64,000 bases of DNA, from assembly GCF_014207705.1 (NCBI RefSeq), contig NZ_JACHIU010000001.1, positions 3,526,501-3,590,500 of the forward strand, read 5' to 3'. The DNA is from Sphaerisporangium rubeum. Its GTDB lineage: Bacteria; Actinomycetota; Actinomycetes; Streptosporangiales; Streptosporangiaceae. This document shows positions 56,153 to 64,000 of the stretch, piece after piece. The position numbers and the translations under genes were made by a program. Positions within the stretch are counted from its first letter, which is position 1. The number at the start of each line of letters is the position of its first letter. The notes under the pieces were generated by a model. That model saw only the letters and a list, made by a program, of their open reading frames with translations. It had not been told where the DNA came from and searched no databases.

Positions 56153-56802
56153 TGCCCATCCCCAGGAACACGCCGGTGATCGACCGGCACCTCCTCCGCG
56201 ACAGCGTCTACCACCACCTGCGCGACGCCATCGTGCACGGCGTGTTCGCCCCCGGTGAGCAGTTGCGGGACATGGAGCTCGCGACCTGGCTCGGAGTCAG
56301 CCGCACCCCGGTACGCGAGGCGATGCTGCGACTGGCCGACGCCGGCCTCGTCGAGGCCAGGCCGGGCCGGTCCACGACCGTCAGCTCGCTGGCCCTGCGC
56401 GACGTCCGCGACGCGCGCGACGTGGTCGCCGCGATGCACGAGGTGGCCGTGCGAGAGGCGGTGGCGAGCCTCACCGAGGCGGATCTGGACGCCATGCGCG
56501 CCGCGAACCGCCGCTTCCGTGCCGCGGTCGAGCGCGGTGACGTCGAGGAGGCCCTGCGCGCCGACGACGACCTCCACGCGGTCCCGGTGGCCGTCGTCGC
56601 GAACCGTGCGCTGGCCACCGTCCTCGACCAGTTCACCCCCGTGCTGCGTCGCGCGGAACGGCTACGCTTCTCCACCCTCGGCGGACGCGCCTCGATCGCA
56701 CGCCACGACGAGCTCATCCGTCTCTGCGCCGCCGGAGACGCCGAGAAGGCCGCGGTTGTCGCCTTCGACACCTGGCGGTCCCTGCCGGCCACAGAGGAGT
56801 GA
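56152..56802 (+). CDS. GntR (FCD) family transcriptional regulator
   Basis: 216 residues. N-terminal winged helix (about 8-75): [55 protein letters not shown]-terminal FCD helical domain (about 85-210) with the metal-ligand pattern including RHDELIRLC. Regulators of this type usually release DNA on binding a small acid or its product. The first twelve bases upstream hold its own putative operator. Its stop overlaps the ACC deaminase start. Confidence 0.93.
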   Translation: MPIPRNTPVIDRHLLRDSVYHHLRDAIVHGVFAPGEQLRDMELATWLGVSRTPVREAMLRLADAGLVEARPGRSTTVSSLALRDVRDARDVVAAMHEVAVREAVASLTEADLDAMRAANRRFRAAVERGDVEEALRADDDLHAVPVAVVANRALATVLDQFTPVLRRAERLRFSTLGGRASIARHDELIRLCAAGDAEKAAVVAFDTWRSLPATEE

Positions 56803-56804
56803 CC

Positions 56805-57827
56805 GTGGCCCTCACCGACTTCCCCCGCCATCCGCTGCTCTACGGCCCGAGCCCGGTCCACCCGCTGCCACGCCTGACCACCCATCTCGGCGGCGCGTCG
56901 ATCTGGGCCAAACGCGAGGACTGCAACGCCGGCCTCGCCTACGGCGGCAACAAGACCCGCAAACTGGAGTACATCGTCCCCGACGCGCTCGCCAAGGGTG
57001 CCGACACGCTGGTGTCGATCGGCGGCTACCAGTCCAACCACACCCGCCAGGTCGCCGCCGTCGCCGCGTCCCTCGGCCTGAAAGCCGTCCTGGTGCAGGA
57101 GAACTGGGTCGACTGGCCCGACTGCGTCAACGACCGCGTCGGCAACATCATGCTGAGCCGCATCATGGGTGCCGAGGTCCGCCTCGACCCGTCCGGCTTC
57201 GGCATCGGCGTCAAGGAGTCCTGGACCCGCGCCGTCGAGGACGTCGAAGCCCGCGGCGGCACCCCGTACCCCATCCCCGCAGGAGCCTCCGACCACCCCC
57301 TCGGCGGCCTCGGCTTCGCCGGCTGGGCCCACGAGCTGGAACGCCAGGAACGCGACCTCGGCGTCTTCTTCGACACCATCGTCGTCTGCTCGGTCACCGG
57401 CTCCACCCAGGCCGGCATGATCGCCGGCTTCGCGGCCCTGGAGGAAGCCGGCGGCCGCCCCCGCCGCGTCCTCGGCATCGACGCCAGCGCCAAGATCGAC
57501 GAAACCCGCGACCAGATCACCCGCATCGCCACCGCCACCGCCGACCTCATCGGCGTCCGGCGTCCCCTGCGCGCCGACGAGATCACCGTCCTCCCCGGCT
57601 GGGCCGGCGACCGCTACGGCATCCCCGTCGCCTCCACCCTCGACGCCATCCGCCTCACCGGCCGCCTCGAAGGCATGATCATCGACCCGGTGTACGAGGG
57701 CAAATCCATGGCAGGACTCATCGACCTCATCACCACCGGCGAGATCCCCACCACCTCAACCGTCCTGTACGCACACCTCGGCGGCCAACCCGCTCTCAAC
57801 GCCTACAGCGGCCTGTTCCCCCACTGA
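56805..57827 (+). CDS. acdS: 1-aminocyclopropane-1-carboxylate (ACC) deaminase
   Basis: 340 residues of the PLP tryptophan-synthase-beta fold. The enzyme opens the ring of ACC, the ethylene precursor of plants, to 2-oxobutyrate and ammonia. The PLP lysine is in [10 protein letters not shown] and the Ser in [21 protein letters not shown] supplies the Tyr and Glu, and [13 protein letters not shown] the Leu that separate ACC deaminases from D-cysteine desulfhydrases. GTG 56805 is five bases after GAGGAG; GTG 56799, overlapping the GntR stop, is the alternative. A hairpin follows. Confidence 0.93.
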   Translation: MALTDFPRHPLLYGPSPVHPLPRLTTHLGGASIWAKREDCNAGLAYGGNKTRKLEYIVPDALAKGADTLVSIGGYQSNHTRQVAAVAASLGLKAVLVQENWVDWPDCVNDRVGNIMLSRIMGAEVRLDPSGFGIGVKESWTRAVEDVEARGGTPYPIPAGASDHPLGGLGFAGWAHELERQERDLGVFFDTIVVCSVTGSTQAGMIAGFAALEEAGGRPRRVLGIDASAKIDETRDQITRIATATADLIGVRRPLRADEITVLPGWAGDRYGIPVASTLDAIRLTGRLEGMIIDPVYEGKSMAGLIDLITTGEIPTTSTVLYAHLGGQPALNAYSGLFPH

Positions 57828-57834
57828 GTCCTCT

Positions 57835-57852
57835 CGCGGTACGGCAACCGCG
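57835..57852. terminator. hairpin between acdS and the HxlR gene
   Basis: CGCGGT (57835-57840), loop ACGGCA, ACCGCG (57847-57852), followed by a GCCGACGTCGGC palindrome (57856-57867). It sits between convergent genes and may serve both. Confidence 0.5.
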
Positions 57853-57873
57853 CCGGCCGACGTCGGCGGCACC

Positions 57874-58308
57874 TCACCTTGACCGGCCGGCCGCCGAGAC
57901 CGCGGCCCCGGCAGCGTCGTCGTAGTGCCGGCGGGCCCGTTCGACGTGGCCGAGGTTGGTGTCGGCCCAGTCGGCGAGGTGGGCGAAGAGGGGGCCGAGG
58001 CTGCGGCCGATGTCGCTGATCTCGTATTCGACGCGCGGGGGGATCTCGGGGTGGTAGGTGCGGGTGATCAGGCCGTCGCGTTCGAGTTGGCGGAGGCGTT
58101 GGGTGAGGACCTTGGGGGTGATGGTGGTGATGCGGCGCTCCAGTTCGACGAATCGCTGGCGGCCGAAGGTGTGGAGGGTCCAGAGGATCGGGGTGGTCCA
58201 ACGGCTGAACACCATGTCGACGACAGGGGAGATGGGACAGGCCAGCTCGGGGTCGGTGGTGGCGTCGAACACCGGTCTGGTCACTGTGCACCCCTGGTGG
58301 TTAGTCAC
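57874..58308 (-). CDS. HxlR family transcriptional regulator
   Basis: 144 residues: DMVFSRWTTPILWTLHTFGRQRFVELERRI, TPKVLTQRLRQLERDGLITRTYHPEIPPRVEYEIS and the dimerisation helix SLGPLFAHLADWADTNL. The Cys in ELACPISP near residue 24 is a possible redox-sensing Cys of the HypR/QorR type. It is divergent from the NmrA-like gene, the usual target of such regulators. GTG 58284 is an alternative start. Confidence 0.92.
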   Translation of the reverse strand: MTNHQGCTVTRPVFDATTDPELACPISPVVDMVFSRWTTPILWTLHTFGRQRFVELERRITTITPKVLTQRLRQLERDGLITRTYHPEIPPRVEYEISDIGRSLGPLFAHLADWADTNLGHVERARRHYDDAAGAAVSAAGRSR

Positions 58309-58329
58309 TTTCTTCTAGGTACCTACTAT
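58301..58329. promoter_or_regulatory. promoter and operator between hxlR and nmrA-like genes
   Basis: TTAGTC (58301-58306) and TACTAT (58324-58329), 17 bp apart, form a plus-strand promoter. The perfect palindrome TAGGTACCTA (58316-58325) lies between them, an ideal repressor site for the HxlR protein. Confidence 0.6.
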
Positions 58330-58386
58330 ATCGAGGCTGTTAGCGTCGCCGTCGTCGCGAGAAAGCTCGACAAGAGGAGTCGGATC

Positions 58387-59232
58387 ATGATGGTGGTGAC
58401 GGGTGCGACCGGGAACGTCGGCCGGCCGTTGGTGCGGGCCCTGGCGGAGGCGGGGGAGCGGGTGACGGCGGTGTCGCGGGGGAAGGCTCCGGTGGATCTG
58501 CCGCACGGGGCCAGGCACGTACGGGCCGATCTCGCCGAGCCGGAGAGCCTGCGGCCGGCCTTCGACGGGGCCGAGGCTCTTTTCCTGCACGACGGCGGCG
58601 CGGGTGGTCACGGGCTCGACCCGAGGGCCATCGTGGACGTGGCGAAGGACGTGGGGATACGGCGTGTGGTGCTGCTGTCGTCGCAAGGTGTGGCGACCAG
58701 GCCGGAGTCACCCTCGCACGGCGGTGTCATGCGGGCCATCGAGGACGCGGTACGCGAGTCCGGTCTGACGTGGACGATCCTGCGTGCCGGCGCCTTCGCG
58801 TCCAACGCCTACGCCTGGACCGGGTCGGTACGCGCCGAGCGCACGGTCGCCGCGCCGTACGGCGATGTCGGTCTGCCGCTCATCGACCCCGACGACATCG
58901 CGGAGGTCGCGGCCGTGGCCCTGCGCAAGGACGAGCACACCGGTCGCGTCTACGAGCTGACCGGCCCGGCCGCCGTCACCCCTCGCCGGCAGGCCGAGGC
59001 GATCGGCGCGGCCCTCGGCGAGCCTGTACGGTTCGTGGAACTGACACGCGCCGAGGCGTACGCGCGGATGACGGCGTTCATGCCGGAGCCGGTCGTGGAG
59101 ACCTCACTGGCCGTCCTCGGCGAACCCAATGCCGCCGAGCTGCGCGTCAGCCCGGACGTCGAGCACGTCCTCGGCCGCGCGCCTCGCACCTTCGCCGAGT
59201 GGGCCCGCCGGAACGTCGACGCCTTCCGGTAG
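58387..59232 (+). CDS. NmrA-like NAD(P)H-binding protein
   Basis: 281 residues of atypical short-chain dehydrogenase type: VVTGATGNVGRPLVRALAEAG binds the dinucleotide, and VSRGKAPVD confers the pocket for phosphate or adenine. Members related to QorB reduce quinones or sense NADPH. AGAGGAG is eight bases before ATG 58387. It is controlled from a promoter shared with the divergent HxlR gene. Confidence 0.9.
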   Translation: MMVVTGATGNVGRPLVRALAEAGERVTAVSRGKAPVDLPHGARHVRADLAEPESLRPAFDGAEALFLHDGGAGGHGLDPRAIVDVAKDVGIRRVVLLSSQGVATRPESPSHGGVMRAIEDAVRESGLTWTILRAGAFASNAYAWTGSVRAERTVAAPYGDVGLPLIDPDDIAEVAAVALRKDEHTGRVYELTGPAAVTPRRQAEAIGAALGEPVRFVELTRAEAYARMTAFMPEPVVETSLAVLGEPNAAELRVSPDVEHVLGRAPRTFAEWARRNVDAFR

Positions 59233-59324
59233 AAGGTGGTCCGGTCGAGGTACGCCGCTGTCCGGGGCCAGGTCCGGTCGGAGGAACTCTCAGGCCGCCT
59301 TCGTCAGACGGCATGGCCCTGCGT

Positions 59325-59354
59325 ACTCATAGTGGTATATGTATCACTTTGAGT
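59325..59354. promoter_or_regulatory. 30-bp imperfect palindrome upstream of the TPR-CHAT gene
   Basis: ACTCA-x-AGTG (59325-59334) mirrors CACT-x-TGAGT (59345-59354), and the TA-rich core also pairs; 12 of 15 positions match around one centre. It ends 19 bp before the ATG. It could be an operator or an RNA hairpin. Confidence 0.55.
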
Positions 59355-59373
59355 GCGTGGCCGGGGAGGGCAT

Positions 59374-62300
59374 ATGGCGGACCGGGATGAGCTTGCGCAT
59401 GCCTTACAGCGGCGTCTGGATCTTGTGGCCGCAACGCGGGATCCGGCGCCGCTGCTGGAGCAGGAGGTCGCGGAGCAGGCCAGTCGGCTGGCCGGGACGC
59501 TCGACGCTGAGGGTGATCCGCCGGTCATGAATCTGCTCGGCTGGGTGCACTGGCGGCGGCATCTGGCGCTGCCGGAGGAGCGGAACCGGGCCGATCTGGA
59601 GGCGGCGGTCGACATGTTCACCGCCTGTTTCGTCACGGACACCGGACCTCTGCCTGACGCGCTGCTGCCGATCCTGGCCGACCAGGCGGCGCACCTGGCC
59701 ACGGACGTCCTTCAGCGGGTCCTGGATTCCGCCGACCCGGCGACGCTCACGGTCGTGATCCCGTTGTGGCGGCGCGTCATCGCCACCACCCCGGCCGGAC
59801 ACCCCGACCACGCGGCGCGGCTGAACGCCATGGGGATCGCGATGCGGCTCCGGTACGTGAACACCAGGTCGGCGGCGGACCTGGAGGAGGCGATCCGGTG
59901 GCTGCGGGAGGCGGTGGCGACAGGGCCCGCTGACGACCCCCGGCACGTCATGTACGTCAGCAACCTGGGGAGCGCGCTGGAGCTCAGGTCCCAGCGGACC
60001 GGGGACGTCGGAGGGCTCGACGAGGCGGTCGAACTCGGACGTAAGGCGGTGCGGGCCACCCCGGAGGGACACCCCGATCACGCCGGACGGCTGAGCAACC
60101 TCGGGAGCGCGTTGCTGGTGCGGTTCGACAAGACCGGGGTGACGGCGGACGTGGAGGAGGCGGCCGAGCTGGGACGCCGCGCGGTGGCGGCCGCTCCCGT
60201 CGGGAACCCTGAGCGTGCCATGTATCTGAACAACCTGGGGAACGCGCAGTGGGTCCGCGCCAGGGCCAGCGGGTCGGCGGCCGACCTGGATGCCGCGATC
60301 GGCGCGCTGCGGGAGGCGGTGGAGGCGAGCCCCGACGGTGACCCCGGCCGTGCCGCGCGGCTGAGCAACCTCGGGAGCGCGCTGTGGCTCAGGTCCGGAC
60401 GCAGTGGGTCGGGGGTGGATCTGGAGGAGGCGATCCGGTGGCTGCGTGCGGCGATGGCGGCCATTCCCGCCGGTCGCACCGATCGCGGCATCTGCATGAA
60501 CAACCTCGGGAACGCGCTGGTCACCCGGTTCTGGCGCACCGGCGAGACGAGCGATCTGGACGAGGCCATCGACGTGGCACGTCAGGCCGTGCGGGAGACC
60601 CCTGCCGGTCATGCCGACCGTGCGATGTTCCTGAGCAACCTCGGCAGCGCGCTGCAGGTCCGCTTCGAGCGCACCGGGGTGCTGGACGACCTCGACACCG
60701 CGGCCGACATGCAGCGTGAGGCCGTGCGGGCCACTCCGGAGGGCCATCCCGATCAGGCGCGGCGTCTGAACAACGCGGGGACGGCGCTGCGGGTCCGGTT
60801 CGAACGCACCGGTGCGCTCGGGGACCTGGAGGAGGCGGTCCGATCGCTGCGGGACGCGGTACGAGCCACCGCCGACAATCACCCCGGCCGCGCGGGACGG
60901 GCCAATAATCTGGCGAGCGCGCTGCTGGTCCGTGCCGAACGGACCGGAGCGGCGGGGGACGTGGACGAGGCGATCGCCTTCGGACGTCTCGCGGTGCACG
61001 CCACCCCCGACGCTCACCCCGACCGTGCCGGACGGCTCGGCAACCTGGGGGGAGCGCTGCTGGTCCGCTTCGGCCGCACCGGGACGGCGGCGGACCTGGA
61101 GGAGGCCGTGGACGCGCAGCGGCAGGCGGTGCGGGCCACCCCTGTGGGTCACCCCGACCGTGCCATGTACCTGAACAGCCTGGGGATGATGCTCCAGGCT
61201 CGCGCCGAGTCCACCGGCGCAGTGGCGGACCTGGACGGAGCGGTCGATGCGGCCCGTCAGGCGGTACAGGCCACCCCGGCCGGCCACCCCGGCCTGGCGA
61301 TGCATCACCACAACCTCGGCAGCGCCTTGCAGGCCCGTTTCCAGCGCACCGGCGCTCTCGAAGACCGCGACGAGGCGGTGTCCTCGTACACCCGGGCCGC
61401 CGGCATCACCGGCGCGACGGATGTCACGACGGCCAATGTCACGACGGCCATTGTCACGACCGCCGGTGTCACGACGGCCGGTGCGACGGACGCGACCGGT
61501 ACCACGGCAGCCGGTGCCACGGACGCCGCCGGCTCTGCCGACGCGGCAGGTGTCGCGGACGTCGCCGGTGTGCTGTCCGCCGCTCCGTCGGTGAGGATTC
61601 TCGCGGCTCAGGCCGGGGCCTCGCTGTGTGCGTCCTCGGACCCGGCTCACGCCGCCGCCTTGCTGGAGAAGGCCGTGGAACTCCTGCCTCAGGTGGCTCC
61701 TCGCCGGCTGGAACGCTCCGATCGGCAGTACGCCATCGGTGCTCTCCCCGGCCTGGCCGCCGACGCCGCGGCCCTGGCCCTGTCCGACCCCTCGGAGCCA
61801 CCGGCCGGCCGCGCCACCCGAGCCCTCCGCCTCCTGGAAGCGGCGCGTGCCGTCCTCCTCAGTCAGGGCCTGCGCACCCGCGACGACCTGACCGCCTTGC
61901 GCGAACGTCACCCCGGTCCGGCCGCTCGCTTCACCGGCCTGCGCGACATCCTCGACCGACCGGCCTCACCCCGGTTCCTCCTGCCGGAACCCCCGGCTTC
62001 CCCGGCGGCGCGACCGGCGCAGCCCGCACCTCCGCCGGGACAGCGGGAAAGACGGCACGTGGCCAAGGAGTTCGCCGACCTGCTCGACCACATCCGTACC
62101 CTCGACGGCTTCGGCACCTTCGCCTTGCCTCCCACCACCGAACAGCTGCTGTCCCAGGCCACGTCCGGTCCCGTCGTGGTCTTCTCCGTCAGCTCGCACC
62201 GCAGCGACGCACTGCTCCTCACCGGGGACGGCATCACCGCGCTGGAGCTCCCCGCACTCACCCACGACACCCTGACCAGCAAGATCACCACCTTCTACGA

Positions 62301-63222
62301 GGCTCTGCGCATCGCCACCGACCGCGACACCTCGTCAGCCGGCCGCGCCGCCGCGCAGCAGCCGATCCTGGACGTCCTGTCCTGGCTGTGGGAGGCCGCC
62401 GCCGGACCTGTGCTGACCGCGCTCGGCCACCACCACCCACCCCGGCCCGGCACGCCATGGCCCCGCGTGTGGTGGGCCCCAGGCGGACTGCTCGGACTGC
62501 TCCCCATCCATGCCGCGGGCCACCACTCACGGCAGGACGACCCGCGCCACCGCGCCGTCATCGACCGCGTCGTCTCCTCGTACACCCCCACCGTCGGCGC
62601 GCTGCACCACGCACGCCGACGCACCACCACCCGTACCAGCCCACCTCACCGGGGTCTCGTCGCCGCCACGCCGACCCTCGAAGGCGCCGTCACCGAAGCC
62701 GGAAAGGTACTGAAAGCCCTTCCCGGCCTGACGCCGCTCCCGGCCCCCACCACGGCCACCGTCCTCAGCCACCTGCCGGAAGCCCAGGTCGCTCACCTCG
62801 CCTGCCACGGCTACAGCGACCCCACCGACCCCTCCAGCAGCCACCTCCTGCTCGGCGACGACCGCACCGACCCCCTGACCGTCACCGCGCTGGCCCCGCT
62901 GGCCCTGGATCAGGCCCGCCTCGCCTACATCTCGGCCTGCAGCACCGGCGTCACCACCACGACGCATCTCCTGGACGAGGCCATCCACCTCGCCTCCGCG
63001 TTCCAGCTCGCCGGGTTTCCCCACGTCATCGCCACCCTGTGGCGCGTCAACAGCACCCTCGCCACGCTCGTGGCCACCGCCTTCTACACCGCACTCACCC
63101 CGGACGGCACCCTCGACACCGCCGAGGCGGCGTTCGCGCTGCACCACACCGTCCGGGCCATCCGCGCCGGCGACCCCACGACCCCCACCGCGTGGGCCTC
63201 TCACATCCACACCGGCGCTTGA
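59374..63222 (+). CDS. large TPR-repeat protein with C-terminal CHAT (caspase-like) protease domain
   Basis: 1282 residues. An N-terminal helical region (1 to about 140) leads to twelve tandem repeats of exactly 45 residues (about 143-682), each with RxxxLxNLGSALxxRFxRTGxxxDLxEA, a TPR/SEL1-like solenoid. A Thr/Ala/Val-rich linker (about 690-730) is built of 5-residue repeats. Further helices precede the CHAT domain (about 960-1282). Its catalytic His is in LACHGYS (residue 1145) and Cys in SACSTG (residue 1189). ATG 59374 follows GGGGAGGG. It should be a cytosolic protease gated by the solenoid. Substrate and trigger are unknown; no cas genes are near. Confidence 0.88.
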   Translation: MADRDELAHALQRRLDLVAATRDPAPLLEQEVAEQASRLAGTLDAEGDPPVMNLLGWVHWRRHLALPEERNRADLEAAVDMFTACFVTDTGPLPDALLPILADQAAHLATDVLQRVLDSADPATLTVVIPLWRRVIATTPAGHPDHAARLNAMGIAMRLRYVNTRSAADLEEAIRWLREAVATGPADDPRHVMYVSNLGSALELRSQRTGDVGGLDEAVELGRKAVRATPEGHPDHAGRLSNLGSALLVRFDKTGVTADVEEAAELGRRAVAAAPVGNPERAMYLNNLGNAQWVRARASGSAADLDAAIGALREAVEASPDGDPGRAARLSNLGSALWLRSGRSGSGVDLEEAIRWLRAAMAAIPAGRTDRGICMNNLGNALVTRFWRTGETSDLDEAIDVARQAVRETPAGHADRAMFLSNLGSALQVRFERTGVLDDLDTAADMQREAVRATPEGHPDQARRLNNAGTALRVRFERTGALGDLEEAVRSLRDAVRATADNHPGRAGRANNLASALLVRAERTGAAGDVDEAIAFGRLAVHATPDAHPDRAGRLGNLGGALLVRFGRTGTAADLEEAVDAQRQAVRATPVGHPDRAMYLNSLGMMLQARAESTGAVADLDGAVDAARQAVQATPAGHPGLAMHHHNLGSALQARFQRTGALEDRDEAVSSYTRAAGITGATDVTTANVTTAIVTTAGVTTAGATDATGTTAAGATDAAGSADAAGVADVAGVLSAAPSVRILAAQAGASLCASSDPAHAAALLEKAVELLPQVAPRRLERSDRQYAIGALPGLAADAAALALSDPSEPPAGRATRALRLLEAARAVLLSQGLRTRDDLTALRERHPGPAARFTGLRDILDRPASPRFLLPEPPASPAARPAQPAPPPGQRERRHVAKEFADLLDHIRTLDGFGTFALPPTTEQLLSQATSGPVVVFSVSSHRSDALLLTGDGITALELPALTHDTLTSKITTFYEALRIATDRDTSSAGRAAAQQPILDVLSWLWEAAAGPVLTALGHHHPPRPGTPWPRVWWAPGGLLGLLPIHAAGHHSRQDDPRHRAVIDRVVSSYTPTVGALHHARRRTTTRTSPPHRGLVAATPTLEGAVTEAGKVLKALPGLTPLPAPTTATVLSHLPEAQVAHLACHGYSDPTDPSSSHLLLGDDRTDPLTVTALAPLALDQARLAYISACSTGVTTTTHLLDEAIHLASAFQLAGFPHVIATLWRVNSTLATLVATAFYTALTPDGTLDTAEAAFALHHTVRAIRAGDPTTPTAWASHIHTGA
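61423..61497. repeat. five 15-bp in-frame repeats in the CHAT protein linker
   Basis: Units at 61423, 61438, 61453, 61468 and 61483 follow GTCACGACGGCCxxT and encode VTTAx repeats. The exact period suggests slippage-prone length variation in the hinge. Confidence 0.8.
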
Positions 63223-63238
63223 GGGAAGGACAGGAACC

Positions 63239-63604
63239 TCACTCCTCGCCGGAGAACCGTTCCCATGCGCTCTGCCGCGTCATGCCGAGCGCCTCACCGA
63301 TCCTGGCCCAGGTGACGCCGCGGCGCCGCAGTTCCTGGACCCAGGAGCGCAGGTCGGTCTCGACCTGGTTCACCACGGCGACGACGCGGGGGATGTGGTC
63401 GAGCATCTGCTCGTCGGTCAGGGACTCCCACGTCGGCAGGCGGGGGTCGGCCTTCTTGTCGCGGTGCTCGCCGATGACGGTGTCGGCGAGGCTGACGCAC
63501 TGGTCGCAGATGTAGACCCCGGGTCCGGCGACGAGCTGGCCGACCTCGGTGCGGGGCTTGCTGCAGAACGAGCAACGCAGTTCCTCGACGCTGCTGGTGG
63601 CCAT
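63239..63604 (-). CDS. ClpX-type zinc finger - helix-turn-helix protein
   Basis: 121 residues. The N-terminal zf-C4_ClpX module has Cys 11, 14, 33 and 36 (LRCSFC, YICDQC) but no ATPase follows. A middle helix (about 62-92) leads to a C-terminal helix-turn-helix, RGVTWARIGEALGMTRQSAWERF. It may be a DNA-binding protein that uses the finger for dimerisation, as ClpX does. AAGGAGG precedes the ATG. It ends 17 bp from the convergent TPR-CHAT gene and has a double-operator promoter. Confidence 0.85.
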   Translation of the reverse strand: MATSSVEELRCSFCSKPRTEVGQLVAGPGVYICDQCVSLADTVIGEHRDKKADPRLPTWESLTDEQMLDHIPRVVAVVNQVETDLRSWVQELRRRGVTWARIGEALGMTRQSAWERFSGEE

Positions 63605-63617
63605 GTCACGCCTCCTT

Positions 63618-63664
63618 GTCAGGTCATTCCTGACGTAGGGTAGCGACGTCAGGGACGGCCTGAC
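63618..63664 (-). promoter_or_regulatory. promoter with twin GTCAGG-N5-CCTGAC operators
   Basis: Minus-strand TTGTCA (63666-63661), 18 bp, TACCCT (63642-63637). GTCAGG-N5-CCTGAC occurs at 63618-63634 and 63648-63664, centres 30 bp apart: one copy overlaps the -35, the other lies just past the -10. The two facing halves also pair as CCTGACGT/ACGTCAGG. Confidence 0.75.
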
Positions 63665-63707
63665 AACCCCCGCGGGCCGTCCCATGGGAGACGCCACACG
63701 CGGAGGC

Positions 63708-64000
63708 TCAGGCGGCGAGACGGATGATGGCGGCGATGGAGCGGTCGACGTCCGTCTCGGTCGTGGTGGCGTTGGAGACGGAGATGCGCATGTGGCGGCG
63801 GCCTCGCCAGGTGGTGGCGCCGGTCCAGCAGGTGCCGTCGGACTGGACGGCGCGGACCACGTCGTCGGTGCGTGTGTCGTCGCCGAAGTTCACCAGGACC
63901 TGGTTGAGGACGACGTCGTTGGCGACCTCGAATCCGGCGGCGGTGAGGCCGGTGGCGAAGCGGCGGGCCAGTGCGCAGCAGCGATCGACCAGGGAGGTGA
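63708..64000 (-). CDS. PLP-dependent decarboxylase, C-terminal part (truncated by window edge)
   Basis: The final 96 or so residues of a group II pyridoxal-dependent decarboxylase (aromatic amino acid/glutamate decarboxylase type). LVNQVLVNF-like sequence is followed by CWTGATTWRGRRHMRISVSNATTTETDVDRS, the family's C-terminal domain. The catalytic lysine and the start lie beyond position 64000. Substrate cannot be judged. Confidence 0.82.
   Translation of the reverse strand, partial: TSLVDRCCALARRFATGLTAAGFEVANDVVLNQVLVNFGDDTRTDDVVRAVQSDGTCWTGATTWRGRRHMRISVSNATTTETDVDRSIAAIIRLAA

Noticed and set aside
56805-57827. D-cysteine desulfhydrase
   Set aside because: The Glu and Leu specificity residues are those of ACC deaminase.
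59374-63222. Craspase-like type III-E CRISPR component
   Set aside because: TPR-CHAT alone is not enough. No gRAMP/Cas7-11, Cas1, Cas2 or repeat array is in the window, and the repeat organisation differs.

Overview
The window is high-GC actinobacterial chromosome. Its left third is the Pup-proteasome locus, in nearly the gene order of Mycobacterium tuberculosis: trmI, arc/mpa, dop, pup, prcB, prcA, pafA, then pafB, pafC, tatA, tatC, a helY-type helicase, a 5'-3' exonuclease and a pepE-type M24 peptidase. The lipoprotein FKBP, DUF3866 and DUF574 neighbours, secreted glycosidases with CBM2 and ricin-type lectins, and many genes with a -10 box 5-8 bp before the start codon suggest a filamentous soil actinomycete, possibly Streptosporangiales. 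That placement is inference.

Layout. 1-2.35 kb: the start of a truncated gene, a DUF4145-YbaK fusion and a tandem GNAT acetyltransferase. 2.6-26.5 kb: protein turnover and export. Arc unfolds pupylated proteins for PrcB/PrcA, PafA attaches Pup, Dop removes it, and PafB/PafC are WYL regulators. Three departures are visible: Pup ends in Glu, a Ser/Thr kinase and a small membrane protein lie between dop and pup, and an FKBP lipoprotein and DUF3866 gene lie between pafA and pafB. An acyl-CoA dehydrogenase closes the block. 26.5-41.6 kb: accessory genes. These are a tyrosine-phosphatase-like gene divergent from an ArsR/SRPBCC pair, a lytic transglycosylase, a GH18 chitinase, an M28 peptidase, a YCII/ECF sigma pair, methyltransferases (one fused to an alpha/beta hydrolase), a PadR/membrane-protein pair, AlaX and an FAD reductase.

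41.6-46.2 kb: a compact minus-strand operon: luciferase-like monooxygenase, FMN reductase, nucleobase-type deaminase, 2OG-Fe(II) oxygenase and NCS1 permease. It looks like an uptake and oxidation route for an unidentified N-heterocycle. 46.5-51.6 kb: two secreted plant-polymer hydrolases. 51.6-59.2 kb: small enzymes, then ACC deaminase with its GntR regulator and a divergent hydrolase under two identical 14-bp operators, then an HxlR/NmrA pair.

59.3-63.7 kb: the most unusual region. A 1282-residue protein with twelve 45-residue TPR-like repeats and a C-terminal CHAT (caspase-like) domain faces, tail to tail, a small protein joining a ClpX-type zinc finger to a helix-turn-helix. The small gene's promoter carries two copies of GTCAGG-N5-CCTGAC exactly 30 bp apart. 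The right edge cuts a PLP-dependent decarboxylase. I saw no tRNA, rRNA, CRISPR array, insertion sequence or prophage gene.
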